64,000 nt of DNA, taken from assembly GCA_948146395.1 (NCBI GenBank), contig OX411551.1:46224796-46288795 (forward strand), written 5' to 3'. The notes beneath the pieces are model-generated. The model saw only the letters and a list, made by a program, of their open reading frames with translations, did not search any database and was not told the DNA's origin. Origin of the DNA: Fragum whitleyi (taxonomy: Eukaryota > Mollusca > Bivalvia > Cardiida > Cardiidae). Shown here piece after piece: positions 1-11,200 of the stretch. A program made the position numbers and the translations under genes. Numbering within the stretch: position 1 is the first letter of the stretch; each line of letters begins with the position of its first letter.

Positions 1-730
1 GTAACTCTAAATTCGACAGTCGAAGCGGGTAACCCCGACAATATGCGCATGTCCTCATTGTAGTGAAGCTGTGTGCCAAGTTTCATTGAAATCTGGTCTA
101 TAGTTTTCAAGAAATAGCGCGGAAAAGAATATCACTATGTATGTATATGGCTTAAACAGTCAGGGGGCAGTAACTCTAAATTCGACGGTTGAACCGGGTA
201 ACCCCGACGATATGCGCGTGTCCTCATTGTAGTGAAGCTGTGTGTTAAGTTTCATTGAAATCCGGTCTATAGTTTTCAAGAAATAGCGCAGAAACAAATA
301 TCACTATGTATGTATATGGCTTAAACAGTCAGGGGCAGTAACTCTAAATTTGACGGTTGAACCGGGTAACCCCGACGATATGCGCATGTCCTCATTGTAG
401 TGAAGCTGTGTGCCAAGTTTCATTGAAATCCGGTCTATAGTTTTCAAGAAATAGCGCGGAAACGAATATCACTATGTATGTATATGGCTTAAACAGTCAG
501 GGGCAGTAACTCTAAATTTGACGGTCGAACCGGGTAACCCCGATGATATGCGCATTTCCTCATTGTAGTGAAGCTGTGTGCCAAGTTTCATTGAAATCCG
601 GTCTATAGTTTTCCAGAAATAGCGCAGAAACAAATGTTGGACGGACGGACGGAAGGACGGACAAACGGACGGACGGACATGGCAAAAACAATATCCCCCC
701 CAAAAAAATTTTTTCGGCGGGGGATAAAAA
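1..730 (+). mobile_element. Non-autonomous Helentron-like element, 5' end outside window
   Basis: Four tandem copies of a unit of about 168 bp begin at 1, 170, 338 and 506. They are followed by a GGAC-type microsatellite (about 639-679) and a GC/AT hairpin (about 693-725, arms ATCCCCC and GGGGGAT) ending in a run of A. Central satellite-like repeats, a GACG-type tail and a terminal hairpin are the structure described for bivalve non-autonomous Helentrons (pearl-type elements). The short open frames on the minus strand are translations of the tail and repeats, not genes. The 5' terminus lies before base 1. Confidence 0.75.
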
Positions 731-731
731 A

Positions 732-797
732 CACTGAAAGTACCAACTGTAGGTCAATTTTTATTTGAAAAGCTAAATTTATTGACAATTCTGGTTT
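732..797. repeat. Dispersed repeat, second copy at 50037-50102
   Basis: The sequence immediately 3' of the first Helentron-like element (starts CACTGAAAGTACCAACTGTA) recurs nearly unchanged at 50037-50102. The element therefore appears to have inserted into a copy of this repeat. At 50 kb the same sequence is preceded by AAAAAG and no element, so it acts as an approximate empty-site reference for the 3' boundary. Confidence 0.7.
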
Positions 798-1809
798 GAA
801 AGTAAGGTTGTGCAGGCTGATGTTTGTCTATAGCTCCTGCTAATTTTAAAGCAGGAATATTACAGGTTCAGTATGACAAGGATTAAAATGCTTCAAGCCA
901 ACTGGCCATCATGTTTGATTTTTTTGTGCCATCTGTTTCTTTCATAGTGCCAATGGCATGAACTGTGCTGAACCCTGAAAGCTGTAACCATAATAACCTC
1001 TTTCATTTACATCATATTTGACAATTTTTGTACAGGTGCACTATAATCCTTGTAACATGACAAAGGCCCTGACAAAGTTCCACTATTCTAAAATGAAATT
1101 GAGTGTTAGGTTATAATTATCTTACAATTTCTCCAAACATTTAATATATGAAGTCAATAAATCACTCATAAATCTGCACAGAATTGAAGTGCATTAAGAC
1201 CTTGACCTTAAATAACATTTAATGTTTTAATGTATAAACCACAGTTCATACATTTTTTCCATACCAGAAATGACTGAATCCCTTACAATACCAAAATCTA
1301 ACACCCTTCTTCAAGACAGCACTTTATTATGGAAGAGAATTCATTCCACAATCTGGTTTTTGACCTCTAATACAAATTTTACAATTTAATTGACCACTGA
1401 ATTTATATATAAAGGCGAACATTCAAAACAGAAGTATTTTTGAGCTAAACAAGTTTGATGGTCATGATACTACAGACTTTGCATAAGATGTCTGACCGCC
1501 TATATTTTGTCCGATAGTTTCAACAACTGTCCGACTGAATATCTTAAACCCTTGGTCTGGATGTCCAACATATTTTGACGGTCGTTTTATCACTACCTTG
1601 AGTCATTCAAATCAGGACCCTTATGAAAATATTCATCATTCTGTTTGCAAGAAAGTCATAAACAAACTATACTAAATTAGGACATATAGTTATTGCATCT
1701 GTTTGTTGATTGTTTCTTGTCTAGTTCTTCAAAATTTTTAAACCAGAAAGTGATTGACTGAGATAGGTAGTGATTAGCCAAAACAGTTTACTGTACAATA
1801 TAGTATAAT

Positions 1810-1975
1810 TGCGTCTCCTTTCCTAGCCTCAAGTTGCTATCCCACATAGGTCTATGATTATCAACCCATTGGTGGAAGACAAATAGTCAGAAAGGATAAG
1901 TGCAACCCTTGAGAATCTAACTTGGGATCTTTTGCATGATAGGTGGATGTGTTACCATTGCGCTATGATGAAGGC
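1810..1975 (-). mobile_element. Decayed tRNA-derived SINE, 5' part
   Basis: This aligns by eye with the better SINE copies at 3659-3934 and 48652-48930: shared blocks include CCTTTCCTAGCCTC, CCCATTGGTG and the terminal GCGCTATG. The tRNA-like head is at the right-hand end, so the element runs on the minus strand. The conserved 3' domain is missing. Confidence 0.6.
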
Positions 1976-2991
1976 CCTCAAACTAAATAGAAATGTTCAT
2001 TGGGTAACCATTTTCAAAGATTGTTCATAAAAATTTGATTGTCCCCAAATAATTGGGCGTGACTGGGCAATGTTTTTCTCATGATTAAAGGGGTTGTCCC
2101 CTCACGAGCATAAAACACAATTATTGCCTAGTCTTGAAACTGTCCCCAAAATAAGTGAACACCTATTGTCAGTATCCTTTGATTACCTGTTCATCCTATT
2201 CATGTAATAAATTGTTCTGGGACCTTTAAACTTCATTACGAGAATAAAGTTTTGTTTCCACGGAGGATTGTCAGATAGCAAATCTGACTGTGTTCTGGAT
2301 TATTGAAACAAAGCATGGCCGGGGTACCTGCAAACATGTCTTCCATTATACATTGCACAAATCTTTCATGTTTTTTTGGTTAAAAAAAAGATATTATAAT
2401 CATATTATAACCGGTCACTTTTATTTGGATTCTGATATTTCAGTTACTTCAAGCCTATTTGCTAATGAAATTTGCAATCTGCAACAAAAATGTTGTTCAT
2501 TGTAGTTTAAGCATATTTTTATGCAGACACTTTTAGTGTCAGATTTTAATAAGATTTTTATGTTTTTGATATTACATTTGCTACCAGGTCTAATAATTGT
2601 TTTTCCATTTTGTTTAAATCCCAACTTCAAAATATTTTTCAATTGCATTTTGTATCCTCGGGTAGAGCTCAATTTTATATCCTATAATGACTCCTTTTGT
2701 TGGTTATGTTACACACATTAACCTGTCTTTGATAATAAATTATTATTGGTCCTTTATGGACCCTATTTCGGAGAAAACGTATTGGCTTGTTTGATCGGAA
2801 AACACCAGAGTGAGAGGGCTAATTTCACTTAAGTTACATCACCTAAACAATGGCACTTTTGACACCTTTTCAAACACAATTAATGTTAGTTTTTTCTATC
2901 TGTCACGTGCTCTTATTTGTTGAGAGTCCTGATTGGTCAGCTTGTTTACAGTTGAATCGCATTTAGTATGCGATTTTGCAATGCAGAATCA

Positions 2992-3057
2992 AACACATGC
3001 AAAGATTTGAAAAATGAACAGGTTATTTAATCAGGATTTCTCTTCGTTCTTATTAGG
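2992..3057 (+). repeat. Copy 1 of a gene-fragment repeat ending at a GTAAGT
   Basis: The segment starting ACACATGCAAAG and ending TTCTTATTAG is shared with 5052-5116 and 15733-15797. In this copy the shared part stops at AG and is followed by GTAAGTC, a consensus 5' splice site. In the other two copies the same AG is followed directly by TTCT(T/C)GAGTGACCC. The segment also ends in a pyrimidine-rich run plus AG, which fits a 3' splice acceptor, so I cannot decide whether it is an exon end or an intron end. Confidence 0.5.
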
Positions 3058-3318
3058 TAAGTCTAAACTTCATATCTTGAAGTTATATGTAATAACAGAA
3101 TTTTTCCAAGTTGATTTTAACTGGATATAATCAAATAACTAGGATTTGTTAGTCTTTCTATGTAAAGAGAATTTTTCTTTTAGACTAGTAGTCAAATTTA
3201 ACAATGTAAATATTATAGTTATACATTCGTTTGTTTATTTGTTTGTGCACATGTTTTGCACTAAAACAATTCCTTTGAGCAAATCATTCTAGAGCCTTGT
3301 AGCTACTGTAATCTTAAA

Positions 3319-4456
3319 ACAAGAGGACCATGATGGTCATAGATTACTCACCTGAGTCTCTTTGACCCCTGGGACATCACATTAATTAAATAGGCAGATG
3401 TCAACAAGGAGATAATTGTCTACATAAGATCAATACAATGGAATGTTTTCAGCCAAGAGCAGGAAGGATATGCCTTTAGGCTCTTTGATTCTATGTAAAA
3501 AGGGACCCAAGGGTCTTGAGATGATGCTACAAACTAAATATGAAAGCTGTCTGGTCTCAAGAGAAGAATATTTTTATATTTTCATCCATCATGATCAGAT
3601 GAGCTAAAAGGGATTCACTCCCGTGGAGCCCAAATATGACCCCAGGGTCTTGATATGATTGTTTGTTTGATTGAATGGGTTTTACGCCGCTTTCAACAAT
3701 TTCGCAGTTATATCGCAACGGCCGGAGCACCTAACAATGGATTCCTGGTATTTCTTTCACCTGTACTACCATTACACCCTTTCCTAGCCTCCGACTGCTA
3801 TCTCACATAGGTTTACAATTATCTACCCATTGGTGAGAGACAAATGTCGGAAAGATATTTGCCGCCACCGGGGATCAAACCCACGACTTCCAGATTGAAA
3901 GTCTAATGCCTAACCAACTGCACTATGGTGGCGGGGGTCTTGATATGAACAAACTTGGAAGTGGTCCACTAGATGATGCTACATACTGAATATGAAAGCT
4001 GTGTGCTCTCTGGTTTCAGAGAAGAAGATTTTTGAAGATTTCCCTTTTTTACCCTTCATGCTCAGATGAGCTTAAAGGGATGAGCCCAGGTAAAGCTAAA
4101 ATATGACCCCAGGGTCTTGATATGAACAAGCTTTGAAGAGGTCTACTAGATGATGCTTCACACCAAATATGATAGCTGTCTGCCTTCTGCTTTCAGAGAA
4201 GAAGATTTTTCAAGATTTTCCTATTTTCACCCTTTTTGTTAAGGGTAAAGGGAAAGATAATGGTGGATTTCATTTATTTGAACAAGTTTAGCAGAGCTTG
4301 ACCCAAGGAACATTCCTGCCAAGTTTCATCAAGATTGGCCCACCGGTTTAGGAGGTGAAGATGTTTAAAAAAATTGTGGACCATGGACAACACACGACTG
4401 ACATTGGATAATCACAATAGCTCACCTTGAGCACTTAGTGCTCAGGTGAGATAAAA
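3319..4456 (+). mobile_element. Helentron-like element (GAGGACC family) with nested SINE
   Basis: The 5' end reads AACAAGAGGACCATGATGGT, with a small palindrome, followed by subterminal CTCACCTGAG. The 3' end carries a hairpin (about 4419-4450) whose last arm CTCAGGTGAG is the inverted complement of that 5' subterminal motif, as expected of the asymmetric terminal repeats of Helentrons. The centre holds degenerate units of about 170-177 bp marked by GGGTCTTGATATGA. A SINE interrupts one unit. The short tail before the hairpin is eroded. It belongs to the same family as 23442-24611 (opposite strand). Confidence 0.8.
3659..3934 (-). mobile_element. tRNA-headed SINE with 14-bp target duplication
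   Basis: A complete-looking SINE on the minus strand. Read 5' to 3' it starts with a tRNA-like head at the right end (A-box-like TAGTGCAGTTGG, B-box-like GGTTTGATCCC), continues through a body, and ends in the conserved block GCGGCGTAAAACCC followed by TCAAACAAACAA at the left. It is flanked by perfect 14-bp direct repeats GGGTCTTGATATGA (3645-3658 and 3935-3948), which sit inside the Helentron-like repeat unit and show retroposition into it. Family not assigned; it resembles widespread molluscan SINEs with a conserved 3' domain. Confidence 0.88.
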
Positions 4457-4996
4457 ATAAATGAATAAATAGCTCAAAATACTGTGAAAAATGTTTTAAA
4501 TAGGGCTTGCTTGTAAATAAATAAAAAGCGCAAAATACTGTGAAAAATGTTGTAAATAGGGCTCGCTTGTAAATAGAGTACGAATTAAATCTCACTTTTG
4601 ATACATTGTTTTGCCGTTCTAAAAACATCGTAACGACATGGCATTAATGGTTCGGTCTATATTCTATTTATCTATCAATTAATTTTTTCAAATTTATTTA
4701 CATCATGATAAATGATTTCAATTTGTATTTGATTATTTGGTAACTCAATGCAGTTTCTCTTTTTAAGGTAGAATGACTTATCTTGTAAAGTTTCATGTTT
4801 ATTGTTTCTTAATTTGAATTTATTAAATGAATTACAGGGTTCATTTCATTGAAGAAAAAGGCAAAATCTGCAAATTTACCATTCCCTTCTGCTCCATTTT
4901 GCAATCATGGTATTGTCTGAAATTGGATATATCACAGGGCAAAATGGAGATGACACTAAAATGTTGTCTGGAACATAATAATTCTGTCTTTGTGTT
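4457..4996. other. AT-rich non-coding stretch with a 57-bp duplication
   Basis: No gene seen. A segment containing CAAAATACTGTGAAAAATGT occurs twice, about 57 bp apart (from about 4474 and 4531). The minus-strand open frame over it is a by-product of this duplication and of the preceding hairpin. Confidence 0.5.
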
Positions 4997-5404
4997 TTGA
5001 TTTTACCTTTTGAATAATTGTTAAATTCATAAATTATATCTTAGAAAAAAAAACACATGCGAACATTTGAAAAATAAACAGGTGATTTAATCAAGATTTC
5101 TCTTTGTTCTTATTAGTTCTTGAGTGACCCGACCTTCACAACAACAACATCCAAAACAACAGCACAAAACTATCAAGGCTTTAGTTACAATGTTTTAGAT
5201 AATCCACGAGTTTTGTTTCCTTTGCACTGGTTTTGAAACAGGGAAAGGAATAGTAATGAAGAAATGACAGTTTTGACTGTACTGAAAAGCTTGTGATTGA
5301 AAACAAAGCCCCCAAAAGAAAAAGTTGCTAGTCTCAATGATTGATGCCTCATTCTCGAAGAAGAAAAGAACACCCTGACCATTGAAGTCAAAATATTATA
5401 GTAT
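4997..5404 (+). pseudogene. Broken coiled-coil gene family, copy 2 (5' blocks)
   Basis: Contains block A (4997-5116; pyrimidine-rich, ends TTATTAG) and block B (5117-5404). Block B matches 15798-15942, and its later part (from 5268) matches 29487-29540 plus 31685-31761. In the best frame the end of B reads like a charged coiled-coil lead-in (I-L-E-E-E-K-N-T-L) interrupted by stops, so it cannot encode a protein as it stands. It is cut at 5404 by the CCCCAGTG terminus of a large insertion; the continuation is found at 15265. Origin unknown: an old host gene or an element-encoded protein are both possible. Confidence 0.55.
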
Positions 5405-5885
5405 CCCCAGTGAAAATATGGATTGAAATTTCACTGATATTTCACTGAAATTTCAGTGAAATATCAGTGAAAGAAAGGGGCAAAATAACAGTGAAATCAC
5501 ACTGAAATTTCACCAAAATTTCAAAGAATTAACAGTGAATATCATCAAAATTTCAATGAAATCTCACCAAAATTTCCCAAGGTTCTGTTGAAATTGAAAT
5601 AATGGATTGAAATTTCAGTGAAATATCAGTGAAATATAGTGAAATATATGTGAAATATAGTGAAATTTCAGTGAAATTTCAGTGAAATATAGCAAAATAT
5701 CAGTGAAAGAAAGGGGCAAAATATCAGTGAATTTCACCAAAATATCAGTGAAATTTCACCAAAGTTTCACCAAAATTTCAAAGAATTAACAGTGAATTTC
5801 ACCAAAATCTCAGTGAATTTTCATCAAAATTTCATTGAATTACACTGAAAATTTCAAAGAATTAGCACTGAATTTCATCATGCTG
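5405..5885. repeat. Left terminal array of GTGAAATTTCA motifs
   Basis: About 480 bp built almost entirely from variants of TTTCACTGAAATTTCAGTGA, in both orientations because the motif is nearly self-complementary. Some units carry ACCAAAATTTC or AAAGAATTAACAGTG instead. It begins with the CCCCAGTG terminus and fades at about 5885. Confidence 0.8.
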
Positions 5886-7049
5886 CAGGACAGACAAGTT
5901 GAAACCAATATCCCTCCTCTACTCCATAGGAGGGGAATACCCCTCTACTCCATAGGAGGGAAATATAAATACATCCTATCTATATGGTTGTCCGAATACA
6001 AATGACTCCAAACCAGATGTTTGACTTTGAGATTTGACCTCGACATTGGAGCTATAAGATTTTTTTTAAAAAGCACATCTACTCATGAATGAGAACATAC
6101 AAGCTATTTTGAAATCCATCTATTGATTTAAGAGTATTTGTCTTGACAAAATCTGATGGATGGATGGATAGACTAATGGATGAAAAGACAGTACTGTAAG
6201 GCACATACACTGAACTGTCAATCTGACAACTATGTTTTCCCTAACTCAGCTTGATATAAATCAGTTGATTATATGAAAACATGGGGTGTGGAATGTCCTA
6301 ACTTGTCCCACATTAGCTTTTGTACTTGCAGACAAGTACATTTTCAAGGCTACTTGTCCATGGACCAGTGAATATCAGGGCAAATCTTTGAATGTTACAC
6401 AATAGATCTAAGTGATAAACTATTCACTAATTTCCATGTAAAAGGATGGAAAAAATTGTTTTAAATGATGAAAATGCTGGTTCCACATTTTTATCATTAA
6501 AAGCAATATCTTCTCAAAATGTATCAATTTACTTTTTAGCAGACGTGTTCATTTTGTTCATGGTCAAGTAGAAAGTTCATGTAGTAGCAAGTTCAAATAC
6601 CAAAAGATCTAACCCTTAGATATCTGGGTATTTTTTAACTTTTTGCAGTAAATGTGCTACACAAGAGAGGAAGGTGAAGTTACAAAACAGTTTAAACCAG
6701 CCAAATACATTTTAAAATTTAAAAACAGCTTTCTTATGTAACAAGGTTAATTGTTTTCTGAAGCAGTCTCTTCTGTCTCTAGGCTGGTTCCATATATCGT
6801 ATGTGCCCATTTACAGATGATTTTGGTACTGGAAACTGCATGCCAATGGTAAAGTTGAAACACAAAGGAACTATCACATTTTTTCCCTCTTCTGTTGTAT
6901 TCTTCCACTTTCTGAAGTTATTGAAAAACAAGATATAAAAAAATGACCCTTATTAAGCTCATTCTAAAATATTCCTGCTCTGACAGAAGGTAAAGATTAA
7001 GATAAGCCTGCACATGTGAGCATTTTAATCTTAGTCCTGACCACTTGAT
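5886..7049. other. Non-coding stretch, nothing recognised
   Basis: Moderately complex AT-rich sequence inside the large insertion. It includes a short duplicated CCTCTACTCCATAGGAGGG phrase near 5916-5960 (AGGAGGG ends). No open frame of credible composition. Confidence 0.4.
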
Positions 7050-8756
7050 TTTTAGCTCACCTGAGCACGAAGTGCTCATGTGAGCTATTGTGATCACCTT
7101 TTGTCCGGCATCTGTCCGTCGGTCGTCGGTCGTCGTCCGGCGTCCGTCAACAATTTCTTTAAACGACATCTCCTCCTAAACTACTTGGCCAATTTACACC
7201 AAATTTTACAGAAATGTTGCTTAGGTGGTCCCCTTCAAATATAGCTAAAAGAATGGAAATCCATGAAAAACTCTGGTTGCTATGGCAACAAAAGGAAAAA
7301 ATTTAAGAAAATCTTTAAAATTCTTCTTCTTCTTAACCAGTAGTCCTACAGACTTAAAAATTGGCATGGATGATCAGTTCATAGACCTGAATTAAAATAG
7401 CTAAAATCATATCATTTGGGCCACCAGGTGCGGAGCACCAGGGGCGAGGGCGTAGTACTTTTGGTAAATTTTGTAATCTTTAAGCTTCTTCTTCTTCGGA
7501 ACCAGAAGCCCTACAGACTTGAAAATTGGCACGGATGATAAGGTCATAGACCTTAATAAAAATAGCTAAAATCATATCTGTTGGGCTGCCAGGTGCGGAG
7601 CACTAGGGGGGAGGGGGTAGTACTTTTGTGAAAATTTTGTAATCTTTAACCTTCTTCTTCTTCTGAACCAGGATCCTGACAGATTTGAATATTGGCATGG
7701 ATGATCAGCATATGGACCTTTATAAAAATAGCTAAAATCATGACTGTAGATTCACCAGGTGCGGAGCATCAGGGGGGAGAGGGTAGTACTTTTGTGAAAA
7801 TTTTGTAATCTTTAACCTTCTTCTTCTTCTTCTGAACCACAAGCCCTACAGACTTGAAAATTGGCATGGAGGATCATCTCATAGACCTTAATAATAATAG
7901 CTAAAATCATGACTGTAATGCCACCAGGTGCGGAGCACCAGGGGGAGGGGGTAGTACTTTTGTGAAAATTTTGTAACTTTAACCTTCATCTTCTAATGAA
8001 CCAGGAGCCCTACAGACTTCAATATTGGCATGGATGATAAGCATATGGATCTAAAATAAAATATCTAAAATCATGAATGTAGGGCCACCAGATGAGGAGC
8101 ATTAGGGGGAGGGGGGAGTACTTTGGATCAATTTTGAAATCTTTAACCTTATTCTTCTCCTGGATCAGGAACCCTACAGACTTGAAAATTGTCATGGTTG
8201 ATCAATATATTGACATTAATAAAAATAGCTAAAAATCATGACTGTAGGGTCACCAGGTGCTGAGTGTTTTGGGGAGGGGGTAGTACTTTGGATCATTTTT
8301 GAAATCTTTAAACTTCTTCTAATGAACTAGGAGTCCTACAGACTTGAAAATTGGTATGGATGATCAGCATATGGACATTATTTGAATTAGCTAAAATCAT
8401 GACTGTATATTCACCAGGTGCAGAGCATCTTGGGGGAGGGGGAGTACTTTGTTGAGAAATATGAATCCCTACAGCCTTAATATTTGACATGGATTGATCA
8501 ACTCATTAAAGAAAACTTTAAAAGTCTGAGACTCACCCTGTATATCTGGCATAGATTAGCTGATCACAGACCTTTTATGAAAAAAGCTTAAATAAATAAT
8601 GACCAGGGGAGGAGCAGAGGGGGGGAGGGATGGATTATTTCAAATGTTATCTGATTGAATAAGTGAAAATCTCTTTTTCTGTGGTTGCATGGACATACCT
8701 AGGTAATGAAGCTTTTTTCTCAGGTGAGTGACCCAGGGCCAACGGCCCTCTTGTTA
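7050..8756 (-). mobile_element. Helentron-like element, minus strand, seven 165-bp units
   Basis: Reads on the minus strand. The 3' hairpin is at the left (7054-7086, arms AGCTCACCTGAGCAC and GTGCTCATGTGAGCT), followed by a CGTC-type tail (about 7103-7150). Then come seven tandem units spaced 161-169 bp, marked by CCAGGTGCGGAGCA (near 7424, 7589, 7755, 7924, 8088, 8253, 8414). The 5' terminus is at the right (AGGGCCAACGGCCCTCTTGT, to 8756), with subterminal CAGGTGAG. Full architecture preserved. Confidence 0.88.
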
Positions 8757-9779
8757 TTTTAAAACAATATTTTTTGAAATGAAACTAATTTTACCCACAA
8801 TTTTACCCACAATAAGTGCATTCAGGATATCGATTTCAATTTAATATTCTATGGTTTTTATTCTGCATGACAAGGGGTTAAAAGGTAAGATCCAAAATAT
8901 TAGTTATGGTTTTAAAATATATTACAAATTGTTAAAGTGTTTGGAGCAATATATTGAAAACTTTCTCAAATAAGGTTAAGCAAGGGCAAAAATGACAACA
9001 GCCATGTCAGACATGGCCATACCCAATCATGAAAGCTTGATAGTAAACTGAAGCTTAATCTATTATGGAGTTTAAAGTTGATAGCTATTTTACTTTAAGA
9101 GATATGCCCCAAAAAAGAGTAAGAGTTAAGAAATAACAAAGGGCAATTACTCCAAAATTATGCAAGCAAGACTTGTTGTTCTTGTGCAGTACTGCACTTC
9201 TCCATGAGATCTATCCATCTATAAATAGGGTTTTCGTTTGACCCGGGACCCCGGGTTTTGACGCGCAGAAATCGAAAATGATGCAATTTTGACTCTTGGA
9301 AATTTGAGCTGGTGCGTCATTTTGACTCTTCAAAATTAGAAGCTGTGCGTCAAGGGTTAAAAGAAGTGTGTCATATTATTGGAAAATAGTTAATTGGTGG
9401 TCTTATAACACCTAGCTTGATTGTCAATTAACACACTCCGGTGATCGGATATGCATCGGCGATCGTAATTGACAGTCTTTCGACACTTGTGAAAATCAGC
9501 TAAACCGCTCTTGCTATACCTCTGTTCACACTAAAATCAACCCATTATTGAATAATTTCACTATAATTCGAAAAGTATCTAAAAAGTAAGACAGTAAACA
9601 TCAAGAAGAGGATTTCTTGTGAATTGTCATGAGTTTTCGTGGTTGGACTCAATTTCTTTTAGCGAAAAAACAAAAATCTTCAGAACCTTTTCCTAGCAAT
9701 TGCAACACTTCAAAACTCTTTCCATTTCACTGTACTTACGAAAAAACAAGCATTTAGTATGAAACTAAGCTATTTAGTA

Positions 9780-10775
9780 AAAATATTTTTGCAAACGATT
9801 CATGTGTGTACCTAGTTATACTGCTGATGTTGCAGTTCTAGCTGAATGCGGGAGATTTCCCTCATATATCTACACAAGTATAAAAGTAATTAGATATTGG
9901 TTAAAAATATTGAGAATGCCGGAATATCGATTTGTAAAAAAATGTTATAATATGCTGAAGGTTCTTGACTCCAGTGGTACTACAAATTGGGTGACTGAAG
10001 TCAAAAACAGTTTATGTGTGAATGGATTCGGTTTTGTATGGGAAAGTCAATATGTTCAGAATGAAAATCATTTTGTTGGGGCATATCTGCAGAGGCTGAA
10101 GGATCAGTATCTGCAGTTATGGGATAACAAATGTAAATCTCAAAACACTCTTAGCTTATACTCGGGATATAAAACCAATATTGAATATGAATTATATCTT
10201 GATGTATTAAAATTTTACAAATTTAGAAAAGTTTTTGCAAGCCTAAGGACATGTTCATTAAAATTAGCTATGCAGTCAGGCCATTTCAGTAGAATACCTA
10301 TAGATAATAGATTTTGCTTTTTCTGTAAAGATAATATTGAGGATACATTTCATTTTTTACTCGTATGTCCATTATATGATGAATTGAGAAAGAATTATTT
10401 GCATAAAAGATATTACTCAAATCCAAATATAATTAAATTCAATTTGCTCTTAACTAGAACTGGTGAAAAGGAGATATTCAATACGGCAACTTTCATATAC
10501 CATGCATTTGAAAAAAGAAATTCATATTGTTTAGAGAATAATGGCAGTATTCCAGTTAGTACGGACTGTTAGTATGCGCAAAGCATAAAAATAAATTGTA
10601 ACAATACTTCACGAAACATGCAGTAAACCGAGTCGATACTTTGAGCACAAAAGTTTGCAGTGATACTGTTTTCCATCTTGGTTGTACTCTTTATAAGTTA
10701 TATTGATTATGTACCATGTAAATGTAAAGGCCGGTGGCCAATAATCATTAATAAACTATACATACATATAAGATA
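9780..10775 (+). mobile_element. 5'-truncated LINE (non-LTR retrotransposon) 3' end
   Basis: Holds the last 256 codons of a LINE ORF2-type protein, a 3' untranslated region of about 200 bp with a GGCCGGTGGCC hairpin (about 10729-10739), an AATAAA (about 10749) and a short ATAC-rich tail. This is the usual outcome of target-primed insertion with 5' truncation. I did not find clear target-site duplications. Confidence 0.75.
9802..10572 (+). CDS. LINE reverse transcriptase ORF, C-terminal fragment (256 aa)
   Basis: An uninterrupted 256-codon frame, by far the longest in the window. It resembles the C-terminal portion of LINE ORF2 proteins, downstream of the reverse transcriptase core: an N-terminal AECGRFP motif (residues 14-20), W/L-rich helices (about 26-40), a GFGFVWE block (75-81), and near the C terminus a Cys2-His-Cys zinc-knuckle-like cluster C172, C175, H184, C189 followed by PLYDELR. 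The reverse transcriptase and endonuclease domains are absent. An in-frame stop lies 24 bases upstream of the ATG, so the listed start is only the first methionine of the truncated piece. No internal stops suggests a young insertion; function as a protein is unlikely. Confidence 0.8.
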   Translation: MCVPSYTADVAVLAECGRFPSYIYTSIKVIRYWLKILRMPEYRFVKKCYNMLKVLDSSGTTNWVTEVKNSLCVNGFGFVWESQYVQNENHFVGAYLQRLKDQYLQLWDNKCKSQNTLSLYSGYKTNIEYELYLDVLKFYKFRKVFASLRTCSLKLAMQSGHFSRIPIDNRFCFFCKDNIEDTFHFLLVCPLYDELRKNYLHKRYYSNPNIIKFNLLLTRTGEKEIFNTATFIYHAFEKRNSYCLENNGSIPVSTDC

Positions 10776-11200
10776 GTAATTATTTGATGACTGGAAATTG
10801 TGGTGAAATTGATGGTGATAAATCATTTAAATGCAAAATGACATGTACCTAATTTAATCTGTTTCATTACAAATAAAATGATTTTCCCCCATTTTTTATA
10901 AATTTGTAACTTATTTTATTTTTGTTTTATTTTCATTTGTTTTTTTGGGGGGGTGGGGGGGGGGGGGTGTAGACGCATGATTCGGTCACAGTTTGATGCA
11001 TGAGATTTTCATTTTGACTCTTGGAAATTTTGACTCAAGGGTCATTGACTCTTGGCATTTGGATGCTAATGAAAAGCCTGTATAAAGTTTCAAGTTGATA
11101 GCTTCTGAAGATATGCTCCAGACGAGTTTAGTGACGGAACGTCGAAATGACTGATGGAGACCATTACTATATCCCCTTCACTAAAATCGGTGGGGATAAA

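Larger units (their letters stand above)
798..3318. other. Non-coding stretch with repeat fragments
   Basis: No convincing gene. Open frames here are short, AT-biased and resemble no family I know. The stretch holds a decayed SINE (1810-1975), weakly repeated TGTCCGA-like motifs near 1490-1575, and one copy (2992-3057) of a segment also found at 5052-5116 and 15733-15797. Around 2885-2935 there is a CACGTG and a GATTGGTC (inverted CCAAT), which could be promoter-like, but no coding exon follows that I can recognise. Confidence 0.5.
9226..11080. mobile_element. Nested insertion with CAG-type ends and TATAAA duplication
   Basis: Bounded by TAGGGTTTTC on the left and the complement of CAGGCTTTTC on the right, with a perfect 6-bp direct repeat TATAAA outside (9220-9225 and 11081-11086). 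The motif TTTTGACTCTTGGAAATT occurs near both ends in direct orientation. The start resembles hAT-type termini, but hAT elements normally duplicate 8 bp, so the superfamily is open. The only coding content is a LINE fragment, perhaps a later insertion into it. Confidence 0.5.
8980..11200 (+). mobile_element. Eroded Helentron-like element split by a 1.85-kb insertion
   Basis: The 5' part (8980-9225) has a CCATGTCAGACATGG palindrome and unit phrases AAGTTGATAGC and AAGAGATATGCCCC. The 3' part (from about 11081) resumes mid-unit with GTTTCAAGTTGATAGC and ends in a hairpin (about 11169-11198, arms TATCCCC and GGGGATA) followed by A-rich sequence. The two parts join correctly only if 9226-11080 is removed. 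Confidence 0.6.

Noticed and set aside
9427..9475. Inverted repeat TGTCAATTA to TAATTGACA as a regulatory hairpin
   Set aside because: Only nine paired bases with a weakly pairing interior; expected occasionally in AT-rich DNA of this length.
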